NCBI RefSeq assembly: GCF_902626525.1
Contig: NZ_CACOFR010000005.1
Span: 1-64,000, forward strand
Reading direction: 5' to 3'
Origin: an uncultured Prochlorococcus sp.
GTDB taxonomy: Bacteria; Cyanobacteriota; Cyanobacteriia; PCC-6307; Cyanobiaceae
Length of the DNA: 64,000 nucleotides
Below are positions 17,552 to 27,286 of this stretch, in pieces (positions within the stretch are counted from its first letter, which is position 1; the number at the start of each line of letters is the position of its first letter). A program made the translations under genes and the position numbers. The notes beneath the pieces are model-generated. The model saw only the letters and a list, made by a program, of their open reading frames with translations. It made no database searches and was not told the DNA's origin.

Positions 17552-18801
17552 GAATTAATTTTCAAGAAATTAATAGTCTCTTGTAATTTTTCTATGAATA
17601 TATCAATTTCCTCTAGATTAGTTGTAAAATTCATGCTAATTCTAGCCGTTGATTTAATCCCAATATATCGATGAAGAGGTTGACAGCAATGATGTCCACT
17701 TCTGATACAAATTCCTTTTGAATCAAGAATCTCGGCGATGTCGTTTGAATGTATTTTTTTTATATAAAAGGTAGCTAGTGATGCTCTTTCTGGATCTATC
17801 TCAGGAGACGGACCGATGATTTCAATATTTTTTATTTGATTTAATTTTTTAAATAAATATTTAGTAATATTTTTCTCATATTCATGAATTTCATCTAATC
17901 CAATTGTGTTTATATAATGTATTGCTTCTGCAAGACCTATAGCTTCTGCAATAGCAGGAGTTCCAGCTTCAAATTTATGTGGGAGTTCAGCCCAAGTACT
18001 TGACTTTTCAAAAACATCCTGAATCATTTCTCCACCTCCAAAGAGAGGAGGAATCTTTTCAAGTATTTCCTTTCTTGACCATAGAAAACCAATACCTGTT
18101 GGACCGCATAGTTTATGACCAGAACCCGCTAAAAAATCTATATCAAGATCAATTACATCCAGTTTTTTATGGGCTAAACTTTGACATGCATCTAATAAAA
18201 CTAAAGAACCTTTTTGCTTAGCTAATTTAGTTATCTCTTTGATCGGATTACAGCAACCTAGTGTGTTACTTATATGAACAAGACTAACAAGCTTTGTCTT
18301 AGGAGTTAATTTAGATTTGAAATCTTCAATATCTAATTTCCCATATTTATCTATACCAATAAATTTTAATTTGCATTTATTTTTTGCTGCAACCATTTGC
18401 CAAGGAACAATATTGCTATGATGTTCCATAATTGATAGAAGAATCTCATCATTTTCTTTTAAAGAAAATTCGCCCCATGATCTAGCTGCAAGATTAATTG
18501 CTTCAGTAGCGTTTCTTGTGAAAATAATTTCTTTTGTTGTATTCGCATTTATATATTTACTTATTACATATCTTGCATTTTCAAATTCTTCTGTTGCTTT
18601 TGCACTTAATTGATGTGCACCTCTATGTACATTTGCATTGAAGTTTCTATAGTATTCATCAATTTTTTTTAAGACTTGAATCGGTTTTTGAGTGGTCGCA
18701 GCATGGTCTAAATAAATGATTCGCTCTTTACTTTTGAAACTCTTATTTAAAAGAGGAAAGTCTTTTTTAGTTAATTTTGGGAAATTTTGAATCGTTTCCA
18801 T
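17548..18801 (-). CDS. sufS: cysteine desulfurase SufS
   Basis: SufS is a PLP enzyme that takes sulfur from cysteine as a persulfide for Fe-S cluster assembly. The 417 residues include the N-terminal Tyr-Leu-Asp-His-Ala-Ala-Thr-Thr-Gln-Lys-Pro motif, the PLP-binding lysine in Gly-Ser-Gly-His-Lys-Leu-Cys-Gly-Pro-Thr-Gly, and the catalytic cysteine in Arg-Ser-Gly-His-His-Cys-Cys-Gln-Pro. It is a group II (SufS/CsdA) type. It is the last gene of sufB-C-D-S, and its start overlaps the sufD stop by one base, implying translational coupling. Confidence 0.97.
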   Translation of the reverse strand: METIQNFPKLTKKDFPLLNKSFKSKERIIYLDHAATTQKPIQVLKKIDEYYRNFNANVHRGAHQLSAKATEEFENARYVISKYINANTTKEIIFTRNATEAINLAARSWGEFSLKENDEILLSIMEHHSNIVPWQMVAAKNKCKLKFIGIDKYGKLDIEDFKSKLTPKTKLVSLVHISNTLGCCNPIKEITKLAKQKGSLVLLDACQSLAHKKLDVIDLDIDFLAGSGHKLCGPTGIGFLWSRKEILEKIPPLFGGGEMIQDVFEKSSTWAELPHKFEAGTPAIAEAIGLAEAIHYINTIGLDEIHEYEKNITKYLFKKLNQIKNIEIIGPSPEIDPERASLATFYIKKIHSNDIAEILDSKGICIRSGHHCCQPLHRYIGIKSTARISMNFTTNLEEIDIFIEKLQETINFLKINS

Positions 18802-20018
18802 TAATTTTCATTTAAAAGTTTATCAAGTAAATCCCATCTATCTTTTGAAATGGGAATGAATGAAATTATTTCTTGAAAGAAAGAACTTAATTGTAGTTTA
18901 CTTGCTTCCGTAAGTGTGATACCTCTAGTCCTCATATAAAAAAGTTCCTCCTCATTTAATTGTGAAATTGTAGCTCCGTGTTTGCACTTGACATCATCAG
19001 CAATTATTTCTAATTGAGGTTTCGTGTCTATTTGGGCAAAATTTGATAAAAGTAAATTTCTGCTTAATTGAGAAGCATCAGTTTTTTGAGCAATTTTTGG
19101 AACAATTATTAAACCTTCAAATATTGCATGTGATTTATCGTTAGCTATTGATTTGTTGATTTGATCTAAAAATCCATTTGGGCCATTAAAGTTAATTTTT
19201 GTATAAGTAGAAATTTGTTCATTGTTTTTTGTTATTTGCATACCCTTGATATTGGTTTTAGCATTGCCAGCAGATTGTTTAATGCGAATTTCAAATCTTG
19301 CATAATTGAATTTGAAATGTAAAGATCCTAAGTTGTATTCGCTATTTTTTTGTTGAATCACATTAAGAGAATTTAATAAATGTGATTTCCTTTCCCCATA
19401 AGAGACAATACCATGATTTACAGAACTATTTTCTTCTAAACAAAAAAATGTTGATTGAGATAATGAGGAGTTTTCTTTACCAAGATTTACTTGTAATAGT
19501 TTTACATCACAATCCTTTTCCACAAATATTACAAGAGTTTTAGCTTTTAAAGAATTACTTAATGCATGACTAAAAATTTCAATAGGAGGGATTTTTGATC
19601 CTTTGATTTTTAATCCTAAGATATTTTTCTCACTGCTTAAACATAGATTAAGGAGGTCACTCCAATGTTCGTTTTGATCAAAACAAGATATCTTTTGCTT
19701 AATGTATTTATCTAATTTATCTCTATTTAATTGCTGTATTGAGTAATTTTCCTTTTTTAATAGAATTTGGCTATCTAACCCAATTACTATTCTTATAATA
19801 TCTTTGGGATTAGAGTGATATGGGATATCAAAGTTTGGATTTTTCTCATTAGCTGAGTATTCAAAAAAATTTGAAAATTTTGATTTATTTGAAAGTCTCC
19901 ATAATTCACTTTTAGGATTAGGTAGTGGGTTTGATTGTAATTTATTAAGACAGATTTTTTGTATATCTGTTGGATTGTCAATTAATTTATTGGTTTTTAT
20001 TCGTTCAATAATTTCCAT
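18801..20018 (-). CDS. sufD: Fe-S cluster assembly protein SufD
   Basis: SufD partners SufB and SufC in the scaffold complex that builds Fe-S clusters. The 405-residue protein has a divergent N-terminus and a C-terminal beta-helix with the conserved Asp-Asp-Val-Lys-Cys-x-His-Gly-Ala-Thr-Ile-Ser-Gln-Leu segment and the Met-Arg-Thr-Arg-Gly-Ile end motif shared with SufB. It lies between sufC (4-base gap) and sufS (1-base overlap), so the operon is compact. N-terminal divergence is normal for this family. Confidence 0.95.
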   Translation of the reverse strand: MEIIERIKTNKLIDNPTDIQKICLNKLQSNPLPNPKSELWRLSNKSKFSNFFEYSANEKNPNFDIPYHSNPKDIIRIVIGLDSQILLKKENYSIQQLNRDKLDKYIKQKISCFDQNEHWSDLLNLCLSSEKNILGLKIKGSKIPPIEIFSHALSNSLKAKTLVIFVEKDCDVKLLQVNLGKENSSLSQSTFFCLEENSSVNHGIVSYGERKSHLLNSLNVIQQKNSEYNLGSLHFKFNYARFEIRIKQSAGNAKTNIKGMQITKNNEQISTYTKINFNGPNGFLDQINKSIANDKSHAIFEGLIIVPKIAQKTDASQLSRNLLLSNFAQIDTKPQLEIIADDVKCKHGATISQLNEEELFYMRTRGITLTEASKLQLSSFFQEIISFIPISKDRWDLLDKLLNEN

Positions 20019-20022
20019 TTAT

Positions 20023-20808
20023 TTAAGTCTCTTTTATCAAGTTATCAGTCCATTCATAACCTTTTTCTTCAAGTTCTAAAGCAAGATCACTTCCACCAGT
20101 TTTTATGATTTGTCCATCGGCCATAACGTGAACATAATCAGGTTCAATTTCATCTAATAATCTTTGATAGTGCGTAATTAATATAATTCCAGTCTGTGCA
20201 TTAGATATTTTTTTAATTCCCGATGCGACAATTCTTAGAGCATCAATATCTAGACCAGAATCGGTCTCATCTAAGATTGCAATCTTGGGCTGAAGTAAAG
20301 CCATTTGCAGTATTTCGTTTCTTTTCTTTTCACCTCCAGAGAATCCTTGATTTACGCTTCTAGATAGAAATGCATGATCCATTTTTACAAGTTCTAACTT
20401 CTCTTTAACTAATTCTTCGAAATCAAAAGTATCTAACTCTTCTTTATTAAGGTATTTTCTTCTGGCATTTGTTGAAACTCTCAGAAACTCAAGATTACTA
20501 ACGCCTGGAATTTCTATTGGATACTGGAAACCAAGGAAAATTCCTGATTGAGCTCTGTCTTCAGGTTCTAGAGAATTAATATTTTCACCTGAAAATTTTA
20601 TATTGCCTTTGGTAATGTTATAAGAGGGATGTCCTGCAATAATTTTAGAAAGAGTACTTTTACCACATCCATTCCTGCCCATAATGGCATGGATTTCTCC
20701 AGGGTAGACAGTCATTGATACCCCCTTCAATATTGGAAGATTATCAGTAGATGCAAAGAGATTTTGAACTTCTAATATTGGATCTGATTCTTTCATTTTA
20801 CTTTGCAT
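20023..20808 (-). CDS. sufC: Fe-S cluster assembly ATPase SufC
   Basis: SufC is the ABC-type ATPase driving SufBCD. Walker A Gly-Arg-Asn-Gly-Cys-Gly-Lys-Ser-Thr, the SufC-type signature [10 protein letters not shown], and Walker B [12 protein letters not shown] are all present. The Thr-Asp after the catalytic Glu and the Lys-Lys-Arg-Asn in the signature separate SufC from transporter ATPases. Length is 261 residues from ATG 20808, or 257 from ATG 20796. It follows sufB with a 17-base gap. Confidence 0.97.
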   Translation of the reverse strand: MQSKMKESDPILEVQNLFASTDNLPILKGVSMTVYPGEIHAIMGRNGCGKSTLSKIIAGHPSYNITKGNIKFSGENINSLEPEDRAQSGIFLGFQYPIEIPGVSNLEFLRVSTNARRKYLNKEELDTFDFEELVKEKLELVKMDHAFLSRSVNQGFSGGEKKRNEILQMALLQPKIAILDETDSGLDIDALRIVASGIKKISNAQTGIILITHYQRLLDEIEPDYVHVMADGQIIKTGGSDLALELEEKGYEWTDNLIKET

Positions 20809-20825
20809 TTCACTTGAGAAATTAA

Positions 20826-22268
20826 TTAACCTACTGACCCCTCGAGTTTAAGAGCCAGTAATTTATCTGCTTCAGCAGCAAACTCCATGGGTAATTGATT
20901 AAATACATCTCTACAGAAACCACTGACCATCATAGATATTGCTTCTTCAAATTCTATACCTCTGCTTTGGAGATAAAAAAGTTGATCTTCGGAGATTCTA
21001 CATGTGCTGGCTTCATGCTCAATTTCGGAATTTGGTTGTTGAGATTTGATGTAAGGGAATGTATTAGCTGAGGCTTGATCTCCTATTAACATTGAATCAC
21101 ATTGACTGTAATTTCTTGCACCAGTTGCTTTTGAACCCATTTTGACAAGACCTCTGTAACTATTTATTGAATTGCCAGCACTTATTCCTTTGCTAACTAT
21201 AGTTGATTTAGTTTTGGGACCAATATGGATCATTTTTGTACCGGTATCTGCTTGTTGAAGATTATTGGTGAGAGCTACTGAGTAGAATTCTCCTACAGAT
21301 TCTTCGCCTAAAAGAAGACAGCTAGGATATTTCCAAGTTATTGCGGATCCTGTTTCAACTTGAGACCAGCTTATTTTACTTCTCTTACCTAAACATTTTC
21401 CTCTTTTGGTGACAAAATTAAAAATTCCGCCAACACCTTCTTCATCTCCAGCATACCAATTTTGTACTGTTGAATATTTAATTGATGCATCATCTAGAGC
21501 TATTAATTCCACAACTGCAGCATGTAACGTATTTGTGTCGAACATTGGTGCTGTACAACCTTCTAAATAACTTACAGAACTTGATTCTTCAGCAATGATT
21601 AGAGTTCTCTCGAATTGTCCGGAATCTCCACTATTAATTCTGAAGTAAGAAGACAGGTCCATAGGACAGGTTACACCTTTTGGGATATAAACAAACGAAC
21701 CATCACTAAAAACAGCAGAATTTAGTGCTGCAAAATAATTGTCACTTGCTGGAACTACAGTACCTAAATATTTTTCGATTAAATCTGAGTGATTTTTTAC
21801 TGCTTCACTTATTGAGCAAAATATAACTCCATGCTCAGCAAGTTCTTCTCTAAAAGTTGTAGCAATTGAAACACTGTCAAAAACAGCATCTACTGCGACA
21901 TTTGTTAATTTTTTTTGTTCAGTAAGAGGTATCCCTAATTTGTCAAAAGTTTCAAGGAGTTTGGGATCAACTTCATCTAAACTAGAAATTTTTTCTTTTT
22001 GTTTGGGAGCAGAATAATAAATTATATCTTGATAATCAATTTGTTTATAACCTAATTGTGCCCAATCAGGCTCCTTCATTTTTTGCCATTTTTTAAAAGC
22101 TTTTAATCTAAAATCAAGTAAATATTTTGGTTCCTCTTTTTTAAGTGAAATTAGTTTAATAATGTCTTCATTTAATCCTTTTGCAATTTTTTCAGTTTCA
22201 ATATCAGTAACGAAACCATATTTGTAAGGCTCTGTCACTACATCTTTAACTAAATTTTCGTTAACCAT
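20826..22268 (-). CDS. sufB: Fe-S cluster assembly protein SufB
   Basis: SufB is the main scaffold of the SUF machinery, where Fe-S clusters are assembled. I chose the ATG at 22268 (480 residues), which gives Met-Val-Asn-Glu-Asn-Leu-Val, the common cyanobacterial start; a longer frame to 22328 has unconserved-looking residues. Core elements include Tyr-Ile-Pro-Lys-Gly-Val-x-[10 protein letters not shown], the Glu-Gly-Cys-Thr-Ala-Pro strand with the sulfur-accepting Cys, and the C-terminal Leu-Gln-Ser-Arg-Gly-Ile-Glu motif. It is first in sufBCDS. The regulator SufR, which is divergent from suf in other cyanobacteria, is not seen here. Confidence 0.97.
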   Translation of the reverse strand: MVNENLVKDVVTEPYKYGFVTDIETEKIAKGLNEDIIKLISLKKEEPKYLLDFRLKAFKKWQKMKEPDWAQLGYKQIDYQDIIYYSAPKQKEKISSLDEVDPKLLETFDKLGIPLTEQKKLTNVAVDAVFDSVSIATTFREELAEHGVIFCSISEAVKNHSDLIEKYLGTVVPASDNYFAALNSAVFSDGSFVYIPKGVTCPMDLSSYFRINSGDSGQFERTLIIAEESSSVSYLEGCTAPMFDTNTLHAAVVELIALDDASIKYSTVQNWYAGDEEGVGGIFNFVTKRGKCLGKRSKISWSQVETGSAITWKYPSCLLLGEESVGEFYSVALTNNLQQADTGTKMIHIGPKTKSTIVSKGISAGNSINSYRGLVKMGSKATGARNYSQCDSMLIGDQASANTFPYIKSQQPNSEIEHEASTCRISEDQLFYLQSRGIEFEEAISMMVSGFCRDVFNQLPMEFAAEADKLLALKLEGSVG

Positions 22269-22364
22269 GTTATCCAAAATAAACTTATTACAATTAGCTC
22301 TATATACTTTAACGAAAGATACCCCCAATATTGAGTTTTTTCTTTTTTTTAAAACTAAAAATTA

Positions 22365-22730
22365 ATGTCAAATCAATCTGATCCTTTTTCAAATCCCATA
22401 AACATTAAAAACATTCAAGCAATTGACTGTCTAGATCTCCCAACAATGCAGAAACATCATGTAAGAATACTTGCTCATTGTCTACAGATTCTAAAAACCA
22501 TTACCGCAGAAAATATTTATCAATCAAGTTTTAAAAATCAACTTAGAGAATGGTGTGAGAATCAATCCAAACAATTTGATGATAAAAAATTTAGTGAACT
22601 TTTTTATAAACAATTAGAGTCTACTGCAAATAAATTAAATACTTTTTCTCAAAAAATAGGTAAAAATATTCAGGATTTAGATATTAAAGATTTGGTACTT
22701 CTAGTTGAACAAGATCAGGAATCTATTTGA
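22365..22730 (+). CDS. hypothetical protein (121 aa), divergent from suf operon
   Basis: The protein is soluble and mostly helical by appearance, with no membrane helix, no cysteine cluster and no helix-turn-helix that I can see. The only cysteines are scattered (Ile-Asp-Cys, Ala-His-Cys, Trp-Cys). The 96-base gap from sufB's start is shared between divergent promoters. In other cyanobacteria this position often holds the SufR repressor; this protein is too short and lacks SufR's DeoR-type N-terminus and Cys ligands, so I do not call it SufR. The function is unknown. Confidence 0.65.
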   Translation: MSNQSDPFSNPINIKNIQAIDCLDLPTMQKHHVRILAHCLQILKTITAENIYQSSFKNQLREWCENQSKQFDDKKFSELFYKQLESTANKLNTFSQKIGKNIQDLDIKDLVLLVEQDQESI

Positions 22731-22892
22731 ATTGATCCCGAAGAAAAAATATATTTTTGTTGAGTCGTTAACAATTCTAGGTAATAAAATTTAAAAAAAA
22801 AGAAAATTAATTTAAATATAAAAGATTTTTAAAAATTAAATAATTCATCTGATACCAACTGTTTTGAGGAGAAATATAATTTTTGTTAATTT

Positions 22893-24089
22893 TTGAGTAG
22901 TCAGAGGATCCTGACGACAAGGCTAAAAGACACACAATTAGTTAAAAAAAAGAACATACTGATCCCAAACAAAAACGGAGATTTTAAGGTGGCTGATGGG
23001 ATCATGAATAAAGATCAATTACTCTCACTTACCCTCAGACAATTACGTCAAGAAGCAAGTAAATTATCAGTTCCTTTATACAGTCGTAGAACAAAAGCCG
23101 TTTTAGTTGACTTAATAATCCAATATCAAGAAAAGTCTCTTAGGAAAATAAATAGTAGAGATCCAGACTTAAATCTTGATAATTCTTCTGAGTCCAATAT
23201 TTTAAATAGTAATGATGAAATTAAAACAAATGTAGTCTTCCTGCCTCGAGATCCTGATTGGGCATATGTTTTTTGGCAAATTTCTGATTCTGATAGAGAA
23301 AAAGCTCAATCTTTGGGAGCTAATAAATTATGTTTACGATTATTTGATGCGTCTGGCTCTGATGGAAGTAATTTAAATCAAGGAACATTAAGGGAAATTG
23401 CGGTTGATAGTTACAGCACTGAGTGGTATTTGCCAATCCCTCTTGCAGATAGGGATTATAAAGTTGAATTAGGTTATAAATATGGATTTAACTGGATGTC
23501 CTTGGCATTCTCATCAATAAGTCACGTGCCTGGATCTCATCCATCTGAGCAAATTCTTGATAAATTTGTACCTTTTAATTTGGATTCAACTTCCGAGCCA
23601 ATTCTTGATCATTCTAATCCCTTGACTTCAGAACAAAATGGTATGCATGAAAGGTTATATCAAGCAGCAACTAATATTCCATTTAGAAGGAAAGTTGGTT
23701 CAGAGGAATTTATGGAAAATGTAAAATCAACAAAACTCAATGATAATCTAACAGACTCAGGTTCTGGTAAATGGTCTTCAGGTTTAAATGATTCCGGAAG
23801 TGGAATTGTTAAAAATAGATCTTTTTGGCTTGTTGCTGATGCGGAATTAATCGTTTATGGAGCAACTGAACCCTCTGCAAAGCTTACAATTGGTGGAGAA
23901 GATGTCCCCCTTGCTGCTGATGGTACTTTTAGAATTCAAGTCCCATTTAGAGATGGTACTCAAAAATATGATATCAAAGCTATTGATGTATCTGGTAAGC
24001 AAATTAAAAGTATATCAATGAAGTTTGATAGAATTACTCCACTTGACGACACTAACGAAAAAGATAATGCTGAGACAGAATGGTTTTAA
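22893..24089 (+). CDS. DUF4912 domain protein with N-terminal SAP/Rho-N-like segment
   Basis: This 398-residue protein combines an N-terminal helical segment resembling Rho-N/SAP folds (Leu-Arg-Gln-Leu-Arg-Gln-Glu-Ala...Thr-Lys-Ala-Val-Leu-Val-Asp-Leu-Ile, about residues 43-73) with a DUF4912 core (Leu-Pro-Arg-Asp-Pro-Asp-Trp-Ala-Tyr-Val-Phe-Trp near 118-129). A C-terminal beta module follows, Ile-Val-Tyr-Gly-Ala-Thr-Glu-Pro...Ala-Asp-Gly-Thr-Phe-Arg. Similar proteins occur across cyanobacteria with unknown function. The start is uncertain: TTG 22893 is the longest, ATG 23004 would remove 37 residues. The 162 bases before it contain only AT-rich sequence with no gene. Confidence 0.75.
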   Translation: MSSQRILTTRLKDTQLVKKKNILIPNKNGDFKVADGIMNKDQLLSLTLRQLRQEASKLSVPLYSRRTKAVLVDLIIQYQEKSLRKINSRDPDLNLDNSSESNILNSNDEIKTNVVFLPRDPDWAYVFWQISDSDREKAQSLGANKLCLRLFDASGSDGSNLNQGTLREIAVDSYSTEWYLPIPLADRDYKVELGYKYGFNWMSLAFSSISHVPGSHPSEQILDKFVPFNLDSTSEPILDHSNPLTSEQNGMHERLYQAATNIPFRRKVGSEEFMENVKSTKLNDNLTDSGSGKWSSGLNDSGSGIVKNRSFWLVADAELIVYGATEPSAKLTIGGEDVPLAADGTFRIQVPFRDGTQKYDIKAIDVSGKQIKSISMKFDRITPLDDTNEKDNAETEWF

Positions 24090-24101
24090 CCAATTAAATA
24101 A

Positions 24102-24272
24102 ATGCTGAAAAAAATTGTAACTTTTACCCCTTTGTTTGGAGCATTAACATTTCCACTTGTAGTTCCAATTACAATTTCTAAATTCGGCGTTAACTTCGGA
24201 ATTCTTAGTGCATTGTTAATTTCCTCTTTATGGTTTATCGCTATGTTAAGAACATCCGAAATGCCTCATTAA
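24102..24272 (+). CDS. small two-span membrane protein (56 aa)
   Basis: An ATG-to-TAA frame of 56 codons lies between the DUF4912 gene (12-base gap) and pgm (33-base gap), all on the same strand. The peptide begins Met-Leu-Lys-Lys-Ile-Val and has two hydrophobic stretches (about residues 10-25 and 30-48) joined by a Lys-Phe-Gly-Val-Asn turn, ending in a polar Arg-Thr-Ser-Glu-Met-Pro-His. Tight packing between same-strand genes and clear membrane character support it as real. I cannot name a family. Confidence 0.6.
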   Translation: MLKKIVTFTPLFGALTFPLVVPITISKFGVNFGILSALLISSLWFIAMLRTSEMPH

Positions 24273-24305
24273 TTTAGTTAGATTTTTTGGGAAGTACCTT
24301 GAATT

Positions 24306-25943
24306 ATGACTGAAGTTAATGTAGTAAATATAAATTATCCTTTCTTAGATCAAAAACCTGGGACCTCTGGTTTAAGAAAAAGCACTTTAAAATTTCAGGA
24401 AGAACATTATCTAGAAATTTTTATAGAAGCAATTTTGCAATCACTTGAAGATTTACAACGTTCAACATTAATAGTTGGGGGTGATGGTAGATACGGAAAT
24501 ATTGAAGCTATAGAAAAAATTGTGCAAATATGCGTTGCTCATAAAGTCCAAAAGGTTATTGTTCCGAAATATGGTTTGTTGTCTACCCCTGCGACATCAC
24601 ATCTAATTAGGAAAGAAAATGCTATAGGTGGTATTATTCTTTCGGCAAGTCATAATCCAGGAGGGATTGATGGTGACTTTGGAGTTAAGTTGAATATCTC
24701 TAATGGTGGTCCAGCTCCTGAGATTATTACTAACAAGATATTCAAATCTTCACAATTACTAACTAGTTATAAAATCTGTAAAATTAAACCACCAAAGTTT
24801 AATAAATATGGAAAGCATCATTACGGGGAAACTACTTTAGAAATTATTGATGGATTGAAAGATTATTCTAATTTAATGGAGAAAATTTTTGATTTTGATC
24901 AAATTAGTGATTTTTTAAAAAAAGACTTCTCATTAATCTTTGATGCAATGAATGCTGTTACAGGTCCATATGCAAAAAATATTTTTGTTGAAAAAATGGG
25001 TCTCGCAAATGATTGCGTTATGAATGGTAATCCGTTAAAAGATTTTGGTGGCTTACATCCTGATCCCAACTTGACTTATGCATCTCATTTGGCTGACTTA
25101 TTATTAAATAAGAAATCTTATAGTTTTGGAGCTGCTTGTGATGGAGATGGTGATAGGAATATGATTCTAGGCAGTGGATGTTTTGTTAATCCTAGTGATA
25201 GCCTTGCAGTGATTACTGCTAACACAAAATGTGTCCCTGGTTATAAAGATGGTATAACAGGTGTAGCTAGATCTATGCCAACAAGTTCTGCGGTTGATAA
25301 AGTAGCGAACGCATTAAATATACCTTGTTTCGAGACACCTACTGGTTGGAAATTTTTTGGAAATCTTTTAGATTCTAATTTAATTACTTTATGTGGAGAA
25401 GAAAGTTTTGGAACAGGTAGTAATCATGTAAGAGAGAAAGATGGAATATGGGCAGTTTTGTATTGGTTGCAAGTTTTAGCTGAAAAGAATAGTTCCGTAA
25501 CTGATTTGATGCATAATCATTGGAAACAATTTGGTAGGAATTATTATTCAAGACATGATTATGAGGCAATCCCCTCAAATATTGCTAATCAAATCTTTGA
25601 GAATTTAACTTCTATGCTCAAAACTTTAAAAGGAAGAAATTTTGCTGGTCATTTAGTTCAAGATGCAGATAACTTTTCATATTTAGATCCTGTTGATGAT
25701 TCTATAACTGAAAATCAAGGTTTAAGATTGATTCTTGATGATAATTCCCGAGTAATTGTACGTCTTTCAGGAACTGGAACTAAAGGTGCAACATTAAGAC
25801 TTTACTTTGAAAAATTTTTCAATCCTAAACAGAATCTTTCGTTAAATCCTCAAATCGCTTTGAAGCCTCTAATAGATGATTTAGATAATTTATTAAACAT
25901 TTCAAAACTTACAAAAATGGAAACTCCTACAGTAATTACATAG
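24306..25943 (+). CDS. pgm: phosphoglucomutase (alpha-D-glucose-1-phosphate specific)
   Basis: Pgm interconverts glucose 1-phosphate and glucose 6-phosphate, linking glycogen and sugar-nucleotide synthesis to central metabolism. The 545-residue length and start Lys-Pro-Gly-Thr-Ser-Gly-Leu-Arg-Lys fit the eukaryote-like PGM subgroup. The phosphoserine loop is Ser-Ala-Ser-His-Asn-Pro-Gly-Gly, the metal-binding loop Asp-Gly-Asp-Gly-Asp-Arg, the sugar-binding motif Gly-Glu-Glu-Ser-Phe-Gly, and the phosphate-binding Arg-Leu-Ser-Gly-Thr-Gly-Thr lies near the C-terminus. All catalytic motifs are intact. Confidence 0.96.
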   Translation: MTEVNVVNINYPFLDQKPGTSGLRKSTLKFQEEHYLEIFIEAILQSLEDLQRSTLIVGGDGRYGNIEAIEKIVQICVAHKVQKVIVPKYGLLSTPATSHLIRKENAIGGIILSASHNPGGIDGDFGVKLNISNGGPAPEIITNKIFKSSQLLTSYKICKIKPPKFNKYGKHHYGETTLEIIDGLKDYSNLMEKIFDFDQISDFLKKDFSLIFDAMNAVTGPYAKNIFVEKMGLANDCVMNGNPLKDFGGLHPDPNLTYASHLADLLLNKKSYSFGAACDGDGDRNMILGSGCFVNPSDSLAVITANTKCVPGYKDGITGVARSMPTSSAVDKVANALNIPCFETPTGWKFFGNLLDSNLITLCGEESFGTGSNHVREKDGIWAVLYWLQVLAEKNSSVTDLMHNHWKQFGRNYYSRHDYEAIPSNIANQIFENLTSMLKTLKGRNFAGHLVQDADNFSYLDPVDDSITENQGLRLILDDNSRVIVRLSGTGTKGATLRLYFEKFFNPKQNLSLNPQIALKPLIDDLDNLLNISKLTKMETPTVIT

Positions 25944-25975
25944 ACTTTAAAGTAATGATTTTTTGACTAATTTAT

Positions 25976-27286
25976 ATGGATTCAGAAAATTTATTTACTA
26001 ATTTTCCTCAATTAGAAAATAATGCTCCTTTGGCAGATAAATTAAGACCAAAGAATTTGGAAGAATTTTTTGGTCAACAATCAATTTTGAATGAGAATTC
26101 GCTTTTAAGAAATGCCATACTAAACGATAAGATTAGTAATTTAATTTTTGCTGGCCCTCCAGGTGTTGGAAAAACTACTCTAATTGAAATTATCTCCTTT
26201 AATACTAGATCAAAACTAATTAAATTAAATGCAGTATTGTCAAGTATTAAAGAATTAAGAAATGAAATCGCTAATGCAAAAGAAAGATTGATAAATTCCA
26301 AGAGAAAAACAATTTTGTTTATTGATGAAGTACATAGATTTACATCAGTGCAGCAAGATGCTTTATTACCTTCAATAGAGAATGGAACAATAACTTTTAT
26401 TGGCGCTACAACTGAAAACCCCTTCTTTGCAGTGAATAAAGCGCTTGTTAGTAGGTCTCGCATTTTTACATTACTTCCTTTGGCTGAAAATGATTTGAAG
26501 AAAATAATGCAAAAAGTTATAACTTACTATTCAAAACAAAAAGATTCAAAAAAGGTTAATTTAACCCAGGATGCAATAAATCATTTAATTAAGTTTTCTG
26601 GAGGTGATGCAAGAACATTAATCAATGCACTGGAGATGGCTATAGTAACGACTAGTGAAAATGATAATAAAGAAATAAACATTAATCTCTCAATAGCAGA
26701 AGATGCGATTCAAAAGAAAAATATTGTTTACGATAAAAATGGTCAAAATCATTACGATATAGTAAGTGCATTTATCAAGTCGATTAGGGGTTCTGATCCG
26801 GATGCAACATTATTTTGGCTTGCAAATATGTTGGAGGCTGGTGAAGATCCTAATTTTATTTTTAGAAGACTACTGATATCTGCTTGTGAAGATATTGGGA
26901 TAGCTGATCCTAATGCCATAGTAGTTGTAAAATCATGTTGTGATGCATTTGATAGAGTTGGTTTTCCAGAGGGTTTATATTTTTTAACGCAAGCTTCTTT
27001 ATATTTATCTCTATCTCCAAAAAGTAAAAGTACGAAAAGTATTTTTAAAGCAATTGAAATAATAAAATCTATCAATGCTTATGAAGTTCCAAGTCATTTA
27101 AAAAATAACTCTAAAAGTTATGTCAATCCTCATAATTATCCAGAAAATTGGATTGCACAAGAATATCTTCCAATATCTGTAAGAGATTTAAAAATATGGG
27201 AACCAAATAATAACGGATGGGAGAAAATTAAACATGAAGAATTACTTAAAAGAAAAAAAACTAAAAACTTTTCGAATAACAAATAA
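25976..27286 (+). CDS. rarA: replication-associated recombination protein RarA (MgsA/WRNIP1 family AAA ATPase)
   Basis: RarA is an AAA+ ATPase related to clamp-loader subunits that acts at stalled replication forks. The 436 residues show the N-terminal Leu-Arg-Pro-Lys-Asn-Leu-Glu-Glu-Phe-Phe-Gly-Gln, Walker A Gly-Pro-Pro-Gly-Val-Gly-Lys-Thr-Thr, Walker B Phe-Ile-Asp-Glu-Val-His-Arg-Phe, sensor 1 Gly-Ala-Thr-Thr-Glu-Asn-Pro, and the Ser-Gly-Gly-Asp-Ala-Arg sensor 2. The C-terminal tetramerisation region has Ile-Arg-Gly-Ser-Asp-Pro-Asp-Ala and Tyr-Val-Asn-Pro-His. Some cyanobacteria carry longer fused versions; this is the simple form. It overlaps the next gene tail to tail by 26 bases. Confidence 0.93.
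   Translation: MDSENLFTNFPQLENNAPLADKLRPKNLEEFFGQQSILNENSLLRNAILNDKISNLIFAGPPGVGKTTLIEIISFNTRSKLIKLNAVLSSIKELRNEIANAKERLINSKRKTILFIDEVHRFTSVQQDALLPSIENGTITFIGATTENPFFAVNKALVSRSRIFTLLPLAENDLKKIMQKVITYYSKQKDSKKVNLTQDAINHLIKFSGGDARTLINALEMAIVTTSENDNKEININLSIAEDAIQKKNIVYDKNGQNHYDIVSAFIKSIRGSDPDATLFWLANMLEAGEDPNFIFRRLLISACEDIGIADPNAIVVVKSCCDAFDRVGFPEGLYFLTQASLYLSLSPKSKSTKSIFKAIEIIKSINAYEVPSHLKNNSKSYVNPHNYPENWIAQEYLPISVRDLKIWEPNNNGWEKIKHEELLKRKKTKNFSNNK

Noticed and set aside
22326..22333. CAATATTG palindrome near the sufB start as a SufR site
   Set aside because: It is only eight bases and does not match the CAAC-N6-GTTG pattern; expected by chance in AT-rich DNA.
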